A stretch of 64,000 nt of DNA from assembly GCA_038373865.1 (NCBI GenBank), contig JAXGGA010004670.1, positions 1 through 64,000 of the forward strand, read 5' to 3'. This document shows, in pieces, positions 50,402 to 60,985 of the stretch (its first letter is position 1; every line of letters starts with the position of its first letter). The position numbers and the translations under genes were made by a program. Under the pieces are notes generated by a model, which was given only the letters and a program-made list of their open reading frames with translations, was not told the origin of the DNA and made no database searches. The DNA is from Uloborus plumipes. Lineage: Eukaryota > Arthropoda > Arachnida > Araneae > Uloboridae.

Positions 50402-51042
50402 CCCCTCTATAAGAGACGAATACCCCCAAAGTAACTTTCAGATGCATCAGAGGACTTATGTACCAAATTTGGCAAAGATCCGACATGAACTGTGAATTTA
50501 GACCTAAAACATGTAACACCCGTAACCAACATAGCACAAAAACGAAAAGGTTTTTTGAATAAATTATTAGTGCATGTTTTTAGAATAAATGAGTACACTA
50601 TAAAACCTAAATGGCAAACTTCTACCTCAAATAGTTATTGTTACAGAATAACAAATACTTGTTTTCGGTTACGGTCGTTACAAAGATTCTAGATAATTTT
50701 GCCTGCCTGTAATTTAAAACTAATACAACCAACAAAGAAATTAATTACTGGAAAAGGTCAAGGGGGTGCTTACTAAAGCACTATAATTCGTTATCTTCCA
50801 AATTGAACCCTGTGAGACTAGGGTCTAGGCTGGAAACTTGATAATTTTTAACTGAAAAAATGGCTTAGAAAAACCGTAACTTTAGGACGTTGAAACCATG
50901 TTTACAGTAAAAACTAGGATATTTTACACTTTGAATTAGGAAACTATGCTTTCTTGTGAATAAAATGACATATAACACGTTATTATTAAGTGAGTCTCAT
51001 ATTTTGATGTCTATGTCGTATTTCTCATGGATTGGCCCAGAA

Positions 51043-53065
51043 ATTAATGTTCTGACAAAATAGAAGGGCAAGAGCCTAGAATATGGATACGTTGACGTTT
51101 AACGGATTTTTTTTTAATTACAGTGTTTTTTAAAAGCTTGGCTTGTTTATTTAGTGGATTTTTTGATTAATTTATTGGGACATTTAATATTGCGTAATGG
51201 TTAATTTTACTTCGAAAGAAAACTTCAAAAACAAACCAACAACAACGCAATGTGCTATAAATGTACATAATTTGAGAGCGTTTATTTTTCTTTTCATGGC
51301 ACATAACTTTTTATGTTGTTCAAATTAGTTGGCAGCTTAATTTTGCATTTTAATGCAACTTGTCATGCGGTTTTACTGCTCATTTTATTTTTAGACGACT
51401 TATTCAATTTTTTTTTTTGGGGGGGGGGAGGCGGCTTTAAACGGCTCATTGCATTTATTTCACGGATTATTTTTAATTTAATGGAACGTGTTCAATGAAA
51501 TCAGAAAAACATGTATGATACGTCGCCAAACGAATAGTTTCCATGTAGCTTTGATTAGTAATGTGGCAAATAGCAGGGTTGTCTCACATAGGATCACTTT
51601 GTTTACATGTAATTTTACATGTCGAAAAGTAACCGAACATTAATGATTTCAAAATTTTCGATTTTTTCAGTTACAATTCTTCAGATTGTTAATAAAACAA
51701 CATTCCTCGTAATTCAAATTGTACATCAACTAATAATTTACAACATTCATATTTCAGAATGACAGGGAATGAAGTATGAATGAAATTCTTACTTCAAACA
51801 AATAATTATTTGTTTTCTTTTTTTGTTTAATTCATAGTGCAGAAAAACAAGAATATATAACGAATTACATTTACTAATAATGCAAATGTTCAATAAATGT
51901 ACAGTGTAAATATAACGTTAAAAAGCACAAATACGCAGGGATACTGCAGACACGTGTTTCGGAATTACAAGAAACGCCTTTTTAAATGCAAAAAAAAGTA
52001 TATAAAAAAAGTAAATAAATTTTACAAGACAATGTTCAAATGAAACGATATCGAACACATTTTTTCATTTACTGTTGCGAACTATTAATAATTCCAATTA
52101 TTTTTCTTAACATACTTTGTCCAAATCTACGGAATGTGAATTTTAAAAAGCTGTAAATTAACGTTACAGTGAAATTTTACACATTACAATAATTCACTTT
52201 TGAGGATGGAACTTCCTTTTTTTAGGAACAGCAAACATGAGACAAATAGTTTCTTTATTTTCAAAATGTTTGACACAATTTGATATATACCACACTTTAG
52301 TATTAGACTAAACCCCGAAAAGTGATAAAATGACATACAGTATATAAATATTTTAACAATATTTTACGTGCAATTGTTTTTCAAGAAGTAGGCCATAAAC
52401 TGAACTTTGTGCTCGACGAAATACTACATTGCCGTGCTAAACGCATAAGTCGCACATGCACCCTTCATCAAAATGGAGTTAGTGTCACGAAAGGGCTCTT
52501 CATACCATTATATACACAATGGTCATTGGTCATTTGTGAATTGAAAGTATTATTATTATTATTATTTTTTTTTTTTTTTGATAAATGATATCTGAGTCAA
52601 ATGTATGGAGGCGAAAACTCCAAAAAGAAGTTGCTCATTTTAAGTACAGCTGCAGACACGACTTTTGGGCTTCGCAAGGCAGTAACAGTCCAGGAGTGTC
52701 ACATGCGGTTCAGCGGTGTCAGCCCGTGGGTCACAGACTGCCTGCAACGCTAACCCATATGTACTATCCTTTTGTTCAAGTTATAATTTTCAAATCACGA
52801 TTATCTCAAAGTCACAAATTTGGAGCCAAATATTAAAAAATTGGTCACAATATACTCATTTTAGTCCAGTGCCCTGAAAAGCAGGTTGCATTCTAGTGTT
52901 CATCATTCAAGTAGAAAATAACAGAGATTCTCAGCATATCCTTACAGTCAAAGTATGAGTTTAGTTAGCATTCTAACATTTTACATATTTTACGATACAC
53001 TCTGTGGAATTCAAAAAAAAATAGGGTCACATTTTCGGGGCAATAAACGCTGGTTACTTTGACCC
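51043..53065. other. AT-rich non-coding DNA
   Basis: A T-run followed by a G-run lies near 51,408-51,430. No gene, RNA or transposon terminus is recognised. Confidence 0.5.
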
Positions 53066-53067
53066 CA

Positions 53068-53270
53068 GGGTCATTCTTTAGTCCAAACTTTTTAAAAGAT
53101 ACAACGCTCTCTACCCAATTTCAAAGAGCACTTTTTAAATTCATTTTGACAGTATCCGCTAGAGCATCCTCAAGTACGCAGTACTGTCGAAATTAATTTA
53201 AAAACTGCTATCTAAAGACTATTAGAGGGCGTTGTATCTTTTGAAAAGTTTTGGTTAACGAAAGATCCAA
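53068..53270. repeat. Imperfect ~200-bp inverted repeat (miniature-element-like)
   Basis: AAAAGATACAACGCTCTCTA at the left matches the reverse complement of the right segment, AAAAGATACAACGCCCTCTA. The pairing extends through TTTTTAAATT.ATTT.GACAGTA on both sides. Several mismatches suggest age. No clear target duplication. Confidence 0.6.
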
Positions 53271-53875
53271 AGACCTGTGTAGACTGCGGTTTCATACATG
53301 TTTTTTTTTTTACATTTCATACCCTCAGTGGTTTTTTTTTCTATATTACAGAGGGTTTTGAAACCCATTTGCACCCTTTCTTCTGTTTTCTAGAAATGAA
53401 AATATGTTTTGTGATAAGTTTATAGGCACTACAAGGCTATGGTAATATCAGGCACTAATATGCAAAACATAGTGTGTTTATTACCAAGAAGTGCTCATCT
53501 AAATCTCTAGAAAATCTTATAAGTCCCAAAAATCACAAGTTTTCTACATTATATCTACTGCAATAAAATCTACAAATCGTAAGAAGTGATATAGCTGAAA
53601 GTTCAGCTACATTTTAAAACCCACTAGGCAAGTGATTCTTTGATGAAAATATTGACTACCTGCTTAGAAACTGGTTCTATAAGTGATGCAATACGATAAA
53701 TATTTTTTTTATGGACATTCAATCATAATTAGTCAAAATATTTTAATGAGCAATCAAAAGCTAACAATGACAACTGTACAAAGCTTATGATTGCTCAGAA
53801 TAAGGCTTAATTTGAAAAGTATTTTATGGTCCCTACGTTAAGAAGTCAGTAGATATGTACATAAGAATAGTAATA
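53271..53875. other. AT-rich non-coding DNA, nothing recognised
   Basis: No frame, RNA or repeat boundary is supported here. Confidence 0.5.
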
Positions 53876-54124
53876 ATTGAAGGGGGAAGCGGATAAGGTA
53901 ATATGTGACAATTTAAAAAACTTGCTTTTTACTAAGGAATGAAGGTGATAAGTCCATCAGTATCATGTCCCTTTAGTCAGAAATGGTTGGTAACTAAGAA
54001 TATGACCCCGTTTTACCCGTTGAGAAAAATTCATTAAAAAAAATAACAACATTTTTTTGAAAGCTTTTTCCAGAAATTAAAAAAAAATGTCACATATCAC
54101 CTTTATCCACTTGCCCCTTCAATT
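53876..54124. mobile_element. Miniature element, TTGAAGGGG family, copy A
   Basis: Terminal inverted repeats read TTGAAGGGG(C/G)AAG.GGATAA at both ends, followed by ATATGTGACA. The body is strongly similar to the element at 58,816-59,107, sharing ACCCGTTGAGAAAAAT and GTTGGTAACTAAGAAT. Two copies in one window show a repeat family. It is non-coding and about 250 bp. Confidence 0.8.
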
Positions 54125-54429
54125 ATGGTAACTGCCATGTTTCAATAAAATATTTAGCAAATTACAAACTGAAAGGCTTTTTAAGACTTTATTTGCTTTC
54201 TACATTTAGTATGTAAAATAAAGTGGCTAAAATTCGGTAAAATGTGTATTGAAGTAGCGCCCAATTTGAATTTACTGGACAACGGGCTTCTGATAGAACA
54301 AAATATTTTAATTGGTTTTTAAAGAATAAATGCATTTGCAGGCCTAATTAAAAAAAGAGGAAAAGTAGAAAGTCATTATATTTGTTGAGAACAACTGTTC
54401 AGATAATATAATATAAAGCTTTTGTACAG

Positions 54430-54835
54430 TGCTTCCAAAAATGTATAAAAATACCAGTAACCAATCTTCTTCCAACAATGCACACAACACTTCAGGGCCA
54501 ACTATATCTACCACTACAAGTGATTTAGTCCGCTGTATGGGGCTCTGAGGAGCTAATAAACTCCTGATCCAGCACCGCCAGAAATATTGATTTCAAATGG
54601 GAACTTGGAGCACTACTTAGGAACCACAACAGATGTAATGCGCACAGTGTCATTCAGAGTACACGAAGCATGTACTGTCCAGTCATAGTTGACTGCGATT
54701 GTATAGGATCGGGACCTCCGTGACTCGCTCGGGCTCCTTCCCTCGCGCGCGAGTCACGGAGGTCCCGATAGGGTCGCAGGCAGTCACGGTCCAGTTAACG
54801 AGTCCAACGCCTTACCGATCAGGCGACAACCGCTG
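54430..54835 (-). mobile_element. Candidate tRNA-derived SINE, disturbed
   Basis: On the minus strand, CTGATCGGTAAGGCGTTGG and then ACTCGTTAAC (54,794-54,832) closely resembles the A-box to anticodon-stem part of a tRNA. A B-box is not found at the expected place, where a 62-bp hairpin sits instead. The downstream stretch to about 54,430 is richer in GC and may be the SINE body. This is less secure than the SINE at 33,818. Confidence 0.4.
54708..54769. repeat. GC-rich perfect 20-bp hairpin
   Basis: ATCGGGACCTCCGTGACTCG (54,708-54,727) is exactly complementary to 54,750-54,769, with a 22-base loop that includes CGCGCG. Weaker pairing extends outward (GACTGC words on each side). It interrupts the candidate SINE and may be a separate small insertion. 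Confidence 0.7.
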
Positions 54836-56876
54836 ATCTTTCCTCCGGTCATAACTACTGTAGTTGCAGTTGAAATTTTCAATAAGCCACGGGGGCCAAG
54901 TGAATAGGACATCAGACTCGGTTTCAAAGCTCTAATATCCACTGAGTGTACTTTCCGTACATTCTTGCTAAATCTATGGATTGTCCTGGGGTCTTCCGAA
55001 ATCATCATGGGTGCAGAATTCCTGGAAACTTTTCGCTCCCTTCAGAACATTGCCTTTATTGTAGAGTTAAAGGAACAAGCCGTTTCTACGTCTGCAAATG
55101 TCGGATTTCTACCCTTATTGCTGCCTTACTTTTCGGAGTTGCCCTCTTCTGCCTTTAATTTCTACGTGTTTCTCTGAAAACTCTTTTTACCTCCAAGTAG
55201 TGTTTGTTGCAATAAAACTTTCAATTTTCTTCCTGGGCCTAGTTATGCAAACTTAGCACCTCATTAATCTCCGCATCTGCAATTTTTATTTATTAATTTT
55301 TTTATTGAAAATAAATGTCAAGTGGGTTGCCAAAGCACAATACCGTCATGGTACTGAAGGGCAGAGTTAACTCAAAGCCACCAGCCCCCAAACTTAGCCA
55401 TTTCACGAGCTCGCACTCCTCATTTAGTCGGTGGTCGTTTGTCGAAGCAGGGCTCCGCACCCGAAACCTCCCGATTATGAGTTCAGCTTCATATTCACTT
55501 TTTTCCCCATGTTTCAATAATCCCAATTTCCACGTATTCGATTTGAAGTTATCCGGGCTACCAAATATCTGAAGAGGTTTAATAGGTACAGAGCTATCTA
55601 GAGCAGAGTTTGTGGAACCTTAATTTTTCTTAAGAAAAACATGATTCATCTTTTAAAATATTAAAAGGTCGCTGAGTGCAGTAAAAACTGAAATTCATCA
55701 GTAATGAAGAAAGTTAGATAAGCAGTTAAGCTTATAGTTAGTTAAGCAGTTAAGCTTTGAAGATCTTGATGATAAATTGTATTTACTGAAAATTATCCAC
55801 AATACAGTGTTTATTTAATTGGAAGGAATTTCATAAGACAATGTTAAGATAGATTGCATGTTTGACGATCGTTTTTCCATTCTTGTTTTGCACTATTTGT
55901 GTTTATTACGGCATTTAGCTGTCATCTCAATTTTGATTGCCGATATTCTCGCTTTCATTACTTTTATATACATCAGAAGGAAGCAAGAATATTGGTGCTA
56001 CTGAGAATACTAAATAATTACTAATAAATGGAGCTTTAAATGAAACGAAATTAATTTGGATTTCAAGCATAAATATGAATAATCATTTTCATAATAATTT
56101 CTAGATTGAAGGAAAACACTGCAGCAAATATTTGAAGACAAGCAAAATTATTGCGATGTTCTCTGGTGTAAAAGTTACTCCGGTTTGCATAAAATTTCGA
56201 AAACATGTAATTTGAATCTATGTTCCACTTCAGACAGAATGGAGTTCAGGGGAGTTTCGACTAAACCTGAATTGAAATTAGTGGAAACGCTGCTTTCAGT
56301 TTTCACTTATTGATTACAAAAATATATATAACGAATGCGAAAATTCTTTTCTGAAAAGATATTTCTTGAAAAGTAAAACAGCCAAGTGTAAAAAATGGAA
56401 AAAAGAGTACGTTTTTTTTCTAATTATTATTTGTCCTTTCAGTAAGGAAATTGTAGACAATATGCACAAAGAAAAAACAGCACGTCATTGCCTCAATTTC
56501 GGTGAATTGTTTGGAATAATAATCATTAACAATGATCACGTTTAAGATTCTGAATGGCATTCTAAATATATAACGATTGAAAACGTTTGAAATTCTTCTT
56601 AAACACGTAAACTGTTTAATGACAAATGACTTTTTATTTACAGCATCAGTAGTTATAAAAAATGGCAAGAATCCCTCATTTAATCTGGAAAGGTTTTTTC
56701 GACATTTATTTAAACAAATGTTCCAATTTGTCATTGCATAAAATACTACGTAAAAAGCTTCAGCAGTAAATGAAAAGCAGTAAAGATTAATCTGTTTTTA
56801 TAAAATTCAATATTAACTTCTTTTAGAGTTTATATAAAGTAATATCAAATAAAAATACATAATAATTATCTTGTCA
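54836..56876. other. Non-coding DNA with a moderately GC-rich stretch
   Basis: Between about 54,870 and 55,570 GC is higher and short frames exist on both strands (for example 55,315-55,572 on plus). None has a domain or splice context, so I suspect repeat sequence. From 55,600 to 56,876 the DNA is AT-rich and featureless. Confidence 0.4.
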
Positions 56877-57025
56877 ATTCTGTACCTCAGAACCAGACGA
56901 ACGTAAGTCCATTTTCGTCATTTTTCGGTAGAGGGGAAAAACGATTGTCGAATACATCGTTTTTCCCCTCTACTGAAAAATGACGAAAATGGACTTACGT
57001 TAGTCTGGTTCTGAGGTACAGAATT
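56877..57025. repeat. 149-bp near-perfect foldback
   Basis: The arm AATTCTGTACCTCAGAACCA and onward pairs with its reverse complement ending at 57,025 over about 68 bp. I see only two or so differences (GACGAACG against GACTAACG, CGGTAG against CAGTAG). The loop is about ten bases. It has the structure of a tiny foldback or hairpin element. No target duplication was recognised. Confidence 0.8.
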
Positions 57026-57045
57026 CAGAGCGATGGAAAAATCAT

Positions 57046-57874
57046 TACAATTTAACCTCGTTTATCAAGGCTAACTGGGATCAAAAGCCGTCCGGGTATT
57101 CGAAAATCCAAATAATCCGGGTAGTATGGCTTACAAAATTACATATAATGTTTCCAAGACATTGGAAAACAAAAAGGAGAAAATCACACTTTTTCTCAAT
57201 AGATAATTAGTCAACTGTCTTCTGTTTGAAAAACCAGTGTGGCATTGAAACAGAGCACCGATACTCAAGCACTTTAAGGAAATTTCACAACAACAGGGGA
57301 ATCAATTGTTGCTCACAAAACACTACCAAAGTCTCTAAAAATGTTAGTTTCTTGCTTCATTGTGCAGGTACTTATAAAGAGCGTGAAGTCTGCTGCTATA
57401 TAGCGCCATTACGTTTTGAATATTTCCGTAAACAATACTTAAATAATTTCATTTTCTCTTAAGATACGTCCATTGCTGAGATAAAAAATAATATTTTGTT
57501 TCTGGAAATTCTTCAAAATTTGAAGCTATTAAATAGAAATAAAGTCTATAGTCCTCATAAAGCTCATGAAATGAAGCAGGAGATTAACATTTTTTAAGTC
57601 TTTGTAGAATTTTTTGCTCAACAAATGATAAATTAATGAAAATGGAATTGATCTTTATCTTTAATGGGTTACAAAAAAAAGTACGAATGATTGAAGTTCT
57701 TATAGTTACATTCTTGCAAACATTAATTAAAAATTTTACATTTTCATCAAAAATAAATAAATAAATAAATAAATAAATAAGTAAATAAATAAAAAATAAT
57801 ACAGTCTTTAGATTTGAATCGGATTATCCACATATGCTGACCGACGAGGGCCGGATTAACGAGGCTGTCCTATA
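57046..57874. mobile_element. Candidate Tigger/pogo-like element, degraded
   Basis: The left end AACCTCGTTTATCAAGG and the reverse complement of the right end, AGCCTCGTTAATCCGG, are related. AATAATCCGGG near the left and GGATTATCC near the right echo Tigger-type termini. The middle is AT-rich and holds a microsatellite. No transposase is recognisable. It lies just downstream of the Ig gene's stop codon. Confidence 0.5.
57750..57797. repeat. (AAAT)n microsatellite
   Basis: About twelve four-base units with one interruption (AAGTAAAT). Confidence 0.9.
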
Positions 57875-57982
57875 TTCTTATTTATGTGATTATTTAAATG
57901 ACTCTTTACAAAATTATGCATTGTGAGTCAGAGTTAAAAACATTTCGCAATCTTCCACAGTATGATAAAACATTTTTTACAC

Positions 57983-58182
57983 TCAGTAACTGATGAAGAA
58001 TGGTTCCTCTCGAAACCCATCGTCTTCGCCTCTTTCTTCAGCGTATCTGGAACGATATCCCAGTTTGACGATGATGTAAAAAGAGATGAAGAGGGGTGGG
58101 AGCATGCCTACTATGAAGCCAGTCACGTTGAAGCGCCGTTTCTCTTCCGGTACTTCTTCTAAAGTCACATCGTCTAGGAGTG
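57983..58182 (-). CDS. Ig-superfamily transmembrane protein, last coding exon (membrane helix and tail)
   Basis: The exon begins after a strong acceptor (TGTGTTTTCAG) in phase 1 and ends with TGA at 57,985-57,983, giving 65 full residues. Residues 1-18 are an acidic, basic-ended juxtamembrane stretch with the sequon NVT at 18-20. Residues 19-40 (VTGFIVGMLPPLFISFYIIV and on) are a single hydrophobic helix with a double proline. A 25-residue charged cytoplasmic tail follows and ends in FFISY. The topology is type I: Ig domains outside, tail inside. It joins the Ig exon at 59,157-59,450 in matching phase. The tail has no kinase or other catalytic motif. A possible PDZ-type end is speculative. 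The exact family within Ig adhesion molecules is not recognised. Confidence 0.8.
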
Positions 58183-59156
58183 CTGAAAACACACAAAATT
58201 AACACATTTCATAAATATGAAACCCATTGTTTTTATAAAACGTGGCTGCTATGAAACAGTAACAATAATAATAGCAATCATAAGAAAACGTTGTGAAAGA
58301 AAGCTTCTCAAACTTTAAATGAAGGCACAAAAAACGGGTTTTTTTTGTGGAAACTTGCGTTTTTACAGAAAAAACGCCGATGTAGATGAACTCAAAAATC
58401 AAAACCTTATCTAAATACAAAATTTTATCAAAATCGTTAGAGCCGTTTTAAGAGATCCGAAATACATACAAGAATTGCTCGTTTAAAGATATAAGATTAA
58501 ACAATCTTCTCACATATCCAATGAACTATTTTAAATTAGGATCAAATAATTCTTCACCTTAATTTTTTTGTTTTGAAAACACATATTTATAAACCTTTCA
58601 ACTACAGGAGGTAAATTAATATTTTCTGTTGTTAATACAAAGTTTCTGTCAAAATCTCCTGTACCCTGTTTTTTCCCTTTTATAACGATCTGTAATTCAA
58701 ACTGCCTTTGCAGTATTACTTCAATTGTTTCAACAATTTTCCTTAGTAATGAATTTTTAAAGCCCATGATATCTGGCCACAGTTCTGTTCACACTGTTCA
58801 GGGTTCACTCAAGCAATTGAAGGGGCAAGTGGATGAAGGTGATATGTGACAATTTTTGAAACTTACTTTTTACCATGAATGAAGGGGATAAGTCTATCCG
58901 TATTATTTCCCCTTAGTCACAGAAATCGTTGGGATAAGTCCATCCGTATTATTTCCCCTTAGTCACAAAAATCGTTGGTAACTAAGAATGTAGCTCCGTT
59001 TTACCCGTTGAGAAAAATCCATTAAAAAACAACATTTTTTTGAAAATTGTTTCTAGAAATTAAAAAAAAAATGTCGCATATCAACTTTATCCAGTTGCCC
59101 CTTCAATCGTCACATACGTATTAGGGACTCATCTCGTTCAAAAGAATAAGCCTTAC
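58183..59156 (-). other. Intron between Ig exon and membrane exon
   Basis: 974 bp, phase 1, bounded by GTAAGG (59,156-59,151) and TTTTCAG (58,189-58,183). It contains the copy B miniature element at 58,816-59,107, only about 50 bp from the donor site. The rest is AT-rich with no coding signal. Confidence 0.75.
58816..59107. mobile_element. Miniature element, TTGAAGGGG family, copy B
   Basis: It has the same termini and body as the element at 53,876-54,124: TTGAAGGGGCAAGTGGAT at one end and its complement, GCCCCTTCAA, at the other. It differs by a 46-bp tandem duplication (58,885-58,930 and 58,931-58,976) absent from copy A. It sits in an intron of the Ig gene. Confidence 0.8.
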
Positions 59157-59450
59157 CTTCAAAAAGCATGGTCGCCGATGAGGAGCCATGGTCATTCTCA
59201 GCAACGCAGGTGTAGTTCTCGAACATCGCCGCCCCCTGACCAACCGAGGAAGAACTGTTGAAGAAGAGAATGGATCGGGTTGTGCAATGGGAGGACTCTG
59301 ACAAGATGGAGTAGCTCAGGGAAGTCGGATGCAGGAGCATTGAGCCTTTGTACCACTTGATGGTCGCTCTTGGCACCGCTTCGCTGGAGCATTCCAGATG
59401 GTCTTCCTGCTCGGAGGAAGGCTTATTTGGCACTGTGATGATGGGAGGAA
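59157..59450 (-). CDS. Ig-superfamily transmembrane protein, Ig-domain exon (membrane-proximal)
   Basis: The exon is 294 bp, phase 1 at both ends, with acceptor CCCATTACAG and donor GTAAGG. Its 97 full codons make one Ig domain. It starts PPIITVPNKP, the B-strand Cys is 20 (HLEC), Trp is 32 (IKWYKG) and the F-strand Cys is 81 (ENYTCVAEN). An extra Cys lies at 55. Sequons NSS (64-66) and NYT (78-80) suggest glycosylation. A Ser-rich E-F region (FFNSSSS) is unusual for the fold. The GC content and codon order are clearly gene-like against the flanks. It joins upstream to 61,717 (reading VQ-F-PPII) and downstream to the membrane exon. Confidence 0.85.
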
Positions 59451-59891
59451 CTGTAATGGGAAAATGAAGAATTATTATTGGGTTAGGGAAAAAGCATTGA
59501 AGTTGTAGTTATAAATGTTTATGGATGTTTTTTCACCGGGGATTTTCAGGGTTCGTGGAACACCTCGTTCACTTAAGAAATGACCATAAGTTGGTTACCA
59601 AAATCGAGAATCCGTGACTTAAGTAGAGGATTGATTTGATATTTCATTTCTGTTAATGGCCCATAGTTTTGCGGCTTCTAACATTTCTGCACTCACAAGA
59701 CATAGGCGCTCTTACATGAAATGCTTGACTTCGACAATACCAAAAACGCAAGAATAAATCTGTTCCATACCGTTAGAAATTCAGAAGATTAACGTTAGTC
59801 CTATTTCACGACAAACCTGTTTATTAATGAATCTAAGCGAACTTGTGAGAGAATCATGAGAGACAGTATTTATTTATTTATTTAAACCCCA

Positions 59892-59944
59892 CCAGTCACC
59901 ACCGTACCTACCCTGATGAGGGTTTAACCGGATGTGGTGGCTGG
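59892..59944 (-). repeat. Stem-loop at the LINE 3' end
   Basis: CCAGTCACCAC (59,892-59,902) pairs with GTGGTGGCTGG (59,934-59,944) apart from a G-T position, just upstream of the TAAA tail. In some LINEs a 3' stem-loop is the template recognition site; that role here is inferred. Confidence 0.55.
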
Positions 59945-60043
59945 GAGGAATGAACAAAACAAATTACATGGAAAAAATAATAATAAAAGGAAAAACAATT
60001 TTGATATTTACAGAAAAAGACAAAAATATAACATTTGAAGTTT

Positions 60044-60985
60044 TTAGGCGGGATATTTGAAGTCTTCTATTTGAGTGCTGAGTAAAAACATTATTTTATG
60101 AATATTCTTGCGAGTAGCTGGATGATGAAGAATATGAGCTATATTTTTGGATACAGGAAGGTTGGAATTATATATGCAGTGGAAAGAGCTAGTTAATGGA
60201 CAATTGAATACGTAATGTTCAGGAGTTCCAAGTTGGCTGCAAACACATAATGGTGAGCTTATTATTTTGAATCTGTGCAGATATGAAGGAAATGGACCAT
60301 GTGCACTGAGAAATTGTACTTCCATAGGATGTTTGCATCGTGGTTTTAGCTTGACTTTTGGTAGGATTTCGTAAACTCTCCGACCGGTTTCTGCAGTGTC
60401 CCAGATTTCCTGCCAATTTTGAAGAAGATTAGACCAAAGGTGATGTTTGAGGAAAGATTTTGGTAGAGGAATTTTGAATACTAATGAATGCGCTGGGTTC
60501 ATTGCTGCAGTTTTAGCTAAAAAGTCGGCTCGTTCATTGCCAAAGTGTCCCTTATGGGCTCTAACCCAGGATAGATTTATGTTTGGATGTTCTCTGCAGA
60601 GGGATTGAATGTCTCTGACTAACTTTGAAGAATGCATTGGGTCTTTGATTGCTTTAAGCGAAGATAAACTATCAGAGAAGATTGTAGTGTTGAAGGTAAT
60701 GTTTTCTGATGCAATATAAAGTAAAGCGTGAAAGATTGAAAAAAGCTCCGCTTGAAATACTGAATTATACGCTGTAAGTTTGGCTGACCAATCGTAGACA
60801 ACCTTATTGTTGGAGATGTGAGTAAATGCTGAGCCGGTTCCATCACATATTTTCGATCCATCCGTGAAAATCCCAGTGTGCAGTGATAAAGTGACAGACA
60901 GTAGAACTTTTTGCCAAAAAATATCTCTGCTTATACTTAATGCATCGTTTCTGTATTTTAAAGAGTAAATCAAGTCGGTGTGCAA
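60044..60985 (-). pseudogene. LINE ORF2 C-terminal fragment: RNase H domain and zinc knuckle
   Basis: An uninterrupted 313-codon frame. RNase H motifs appear in order: FTDGSK with Asp42, QAELFSI with Glu80, FSDSLSSL with Asp105, and HKGHFGNERAD with His144 and Asp154. These are the four acidic residues and the histidine expected of an active RNase H. A putative knuckle C247-x-C249-x7-H257-x4-C262 follows. A stop lies directly upstream (TAG before the first codon) and the reverse transcriptase is absent, so this is a truncated ORF2 rather than a host gene. The intact frame suggests a fairly young insertion. The start codon is arbitrary. Confidence 0.85.

Larger units (their letters stand above)
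48721..50682. repeat. Repeated 16-base motif GGTTACGGTCGTTACA within the TIR element
   Basis: Copies on plus start at 48,721 (one change: ACAGTC), 48,890, 49,079, 49,100 and 50,667. A two-mismatch copy lies on minus at 50,512-50,527. The first directly follows the left terminal repeat. Repeated subterminal words often bind the transposase in other DNA-transposon groups; that role here is inference. Confidence 0.75.
48705..51042. mobile_element. 2.3-kb terminal-inverted-repeat element with AGAA duplications
   Basis: GGGCCAATCCATG at 48,709-48,721 and its exact reverse complement ending at 51,038 form 13-bp terminal repeats. AGAA occurs directly outside both ends (48,705-48,708 and 51,039-51,042), a putative 4-bp target duplication. 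The interior carries several copies of GGTTACGGTCGTTACA and a nested miniature element. No transposase is recognisable, so it is non-autonomous or fully decayed. The ends match the motif GGGYCAWTCCATG seen on the foldback at 34,010. Confidence 0.65.

Noticed and set aside
55315..55572. 85-codon plus-strand frame in a GC-richer stretch
   Set aside because: There is no domain, a similar-length frame runs on the opposite strand, and no splice context is visible. It is more likely repeat-derived.
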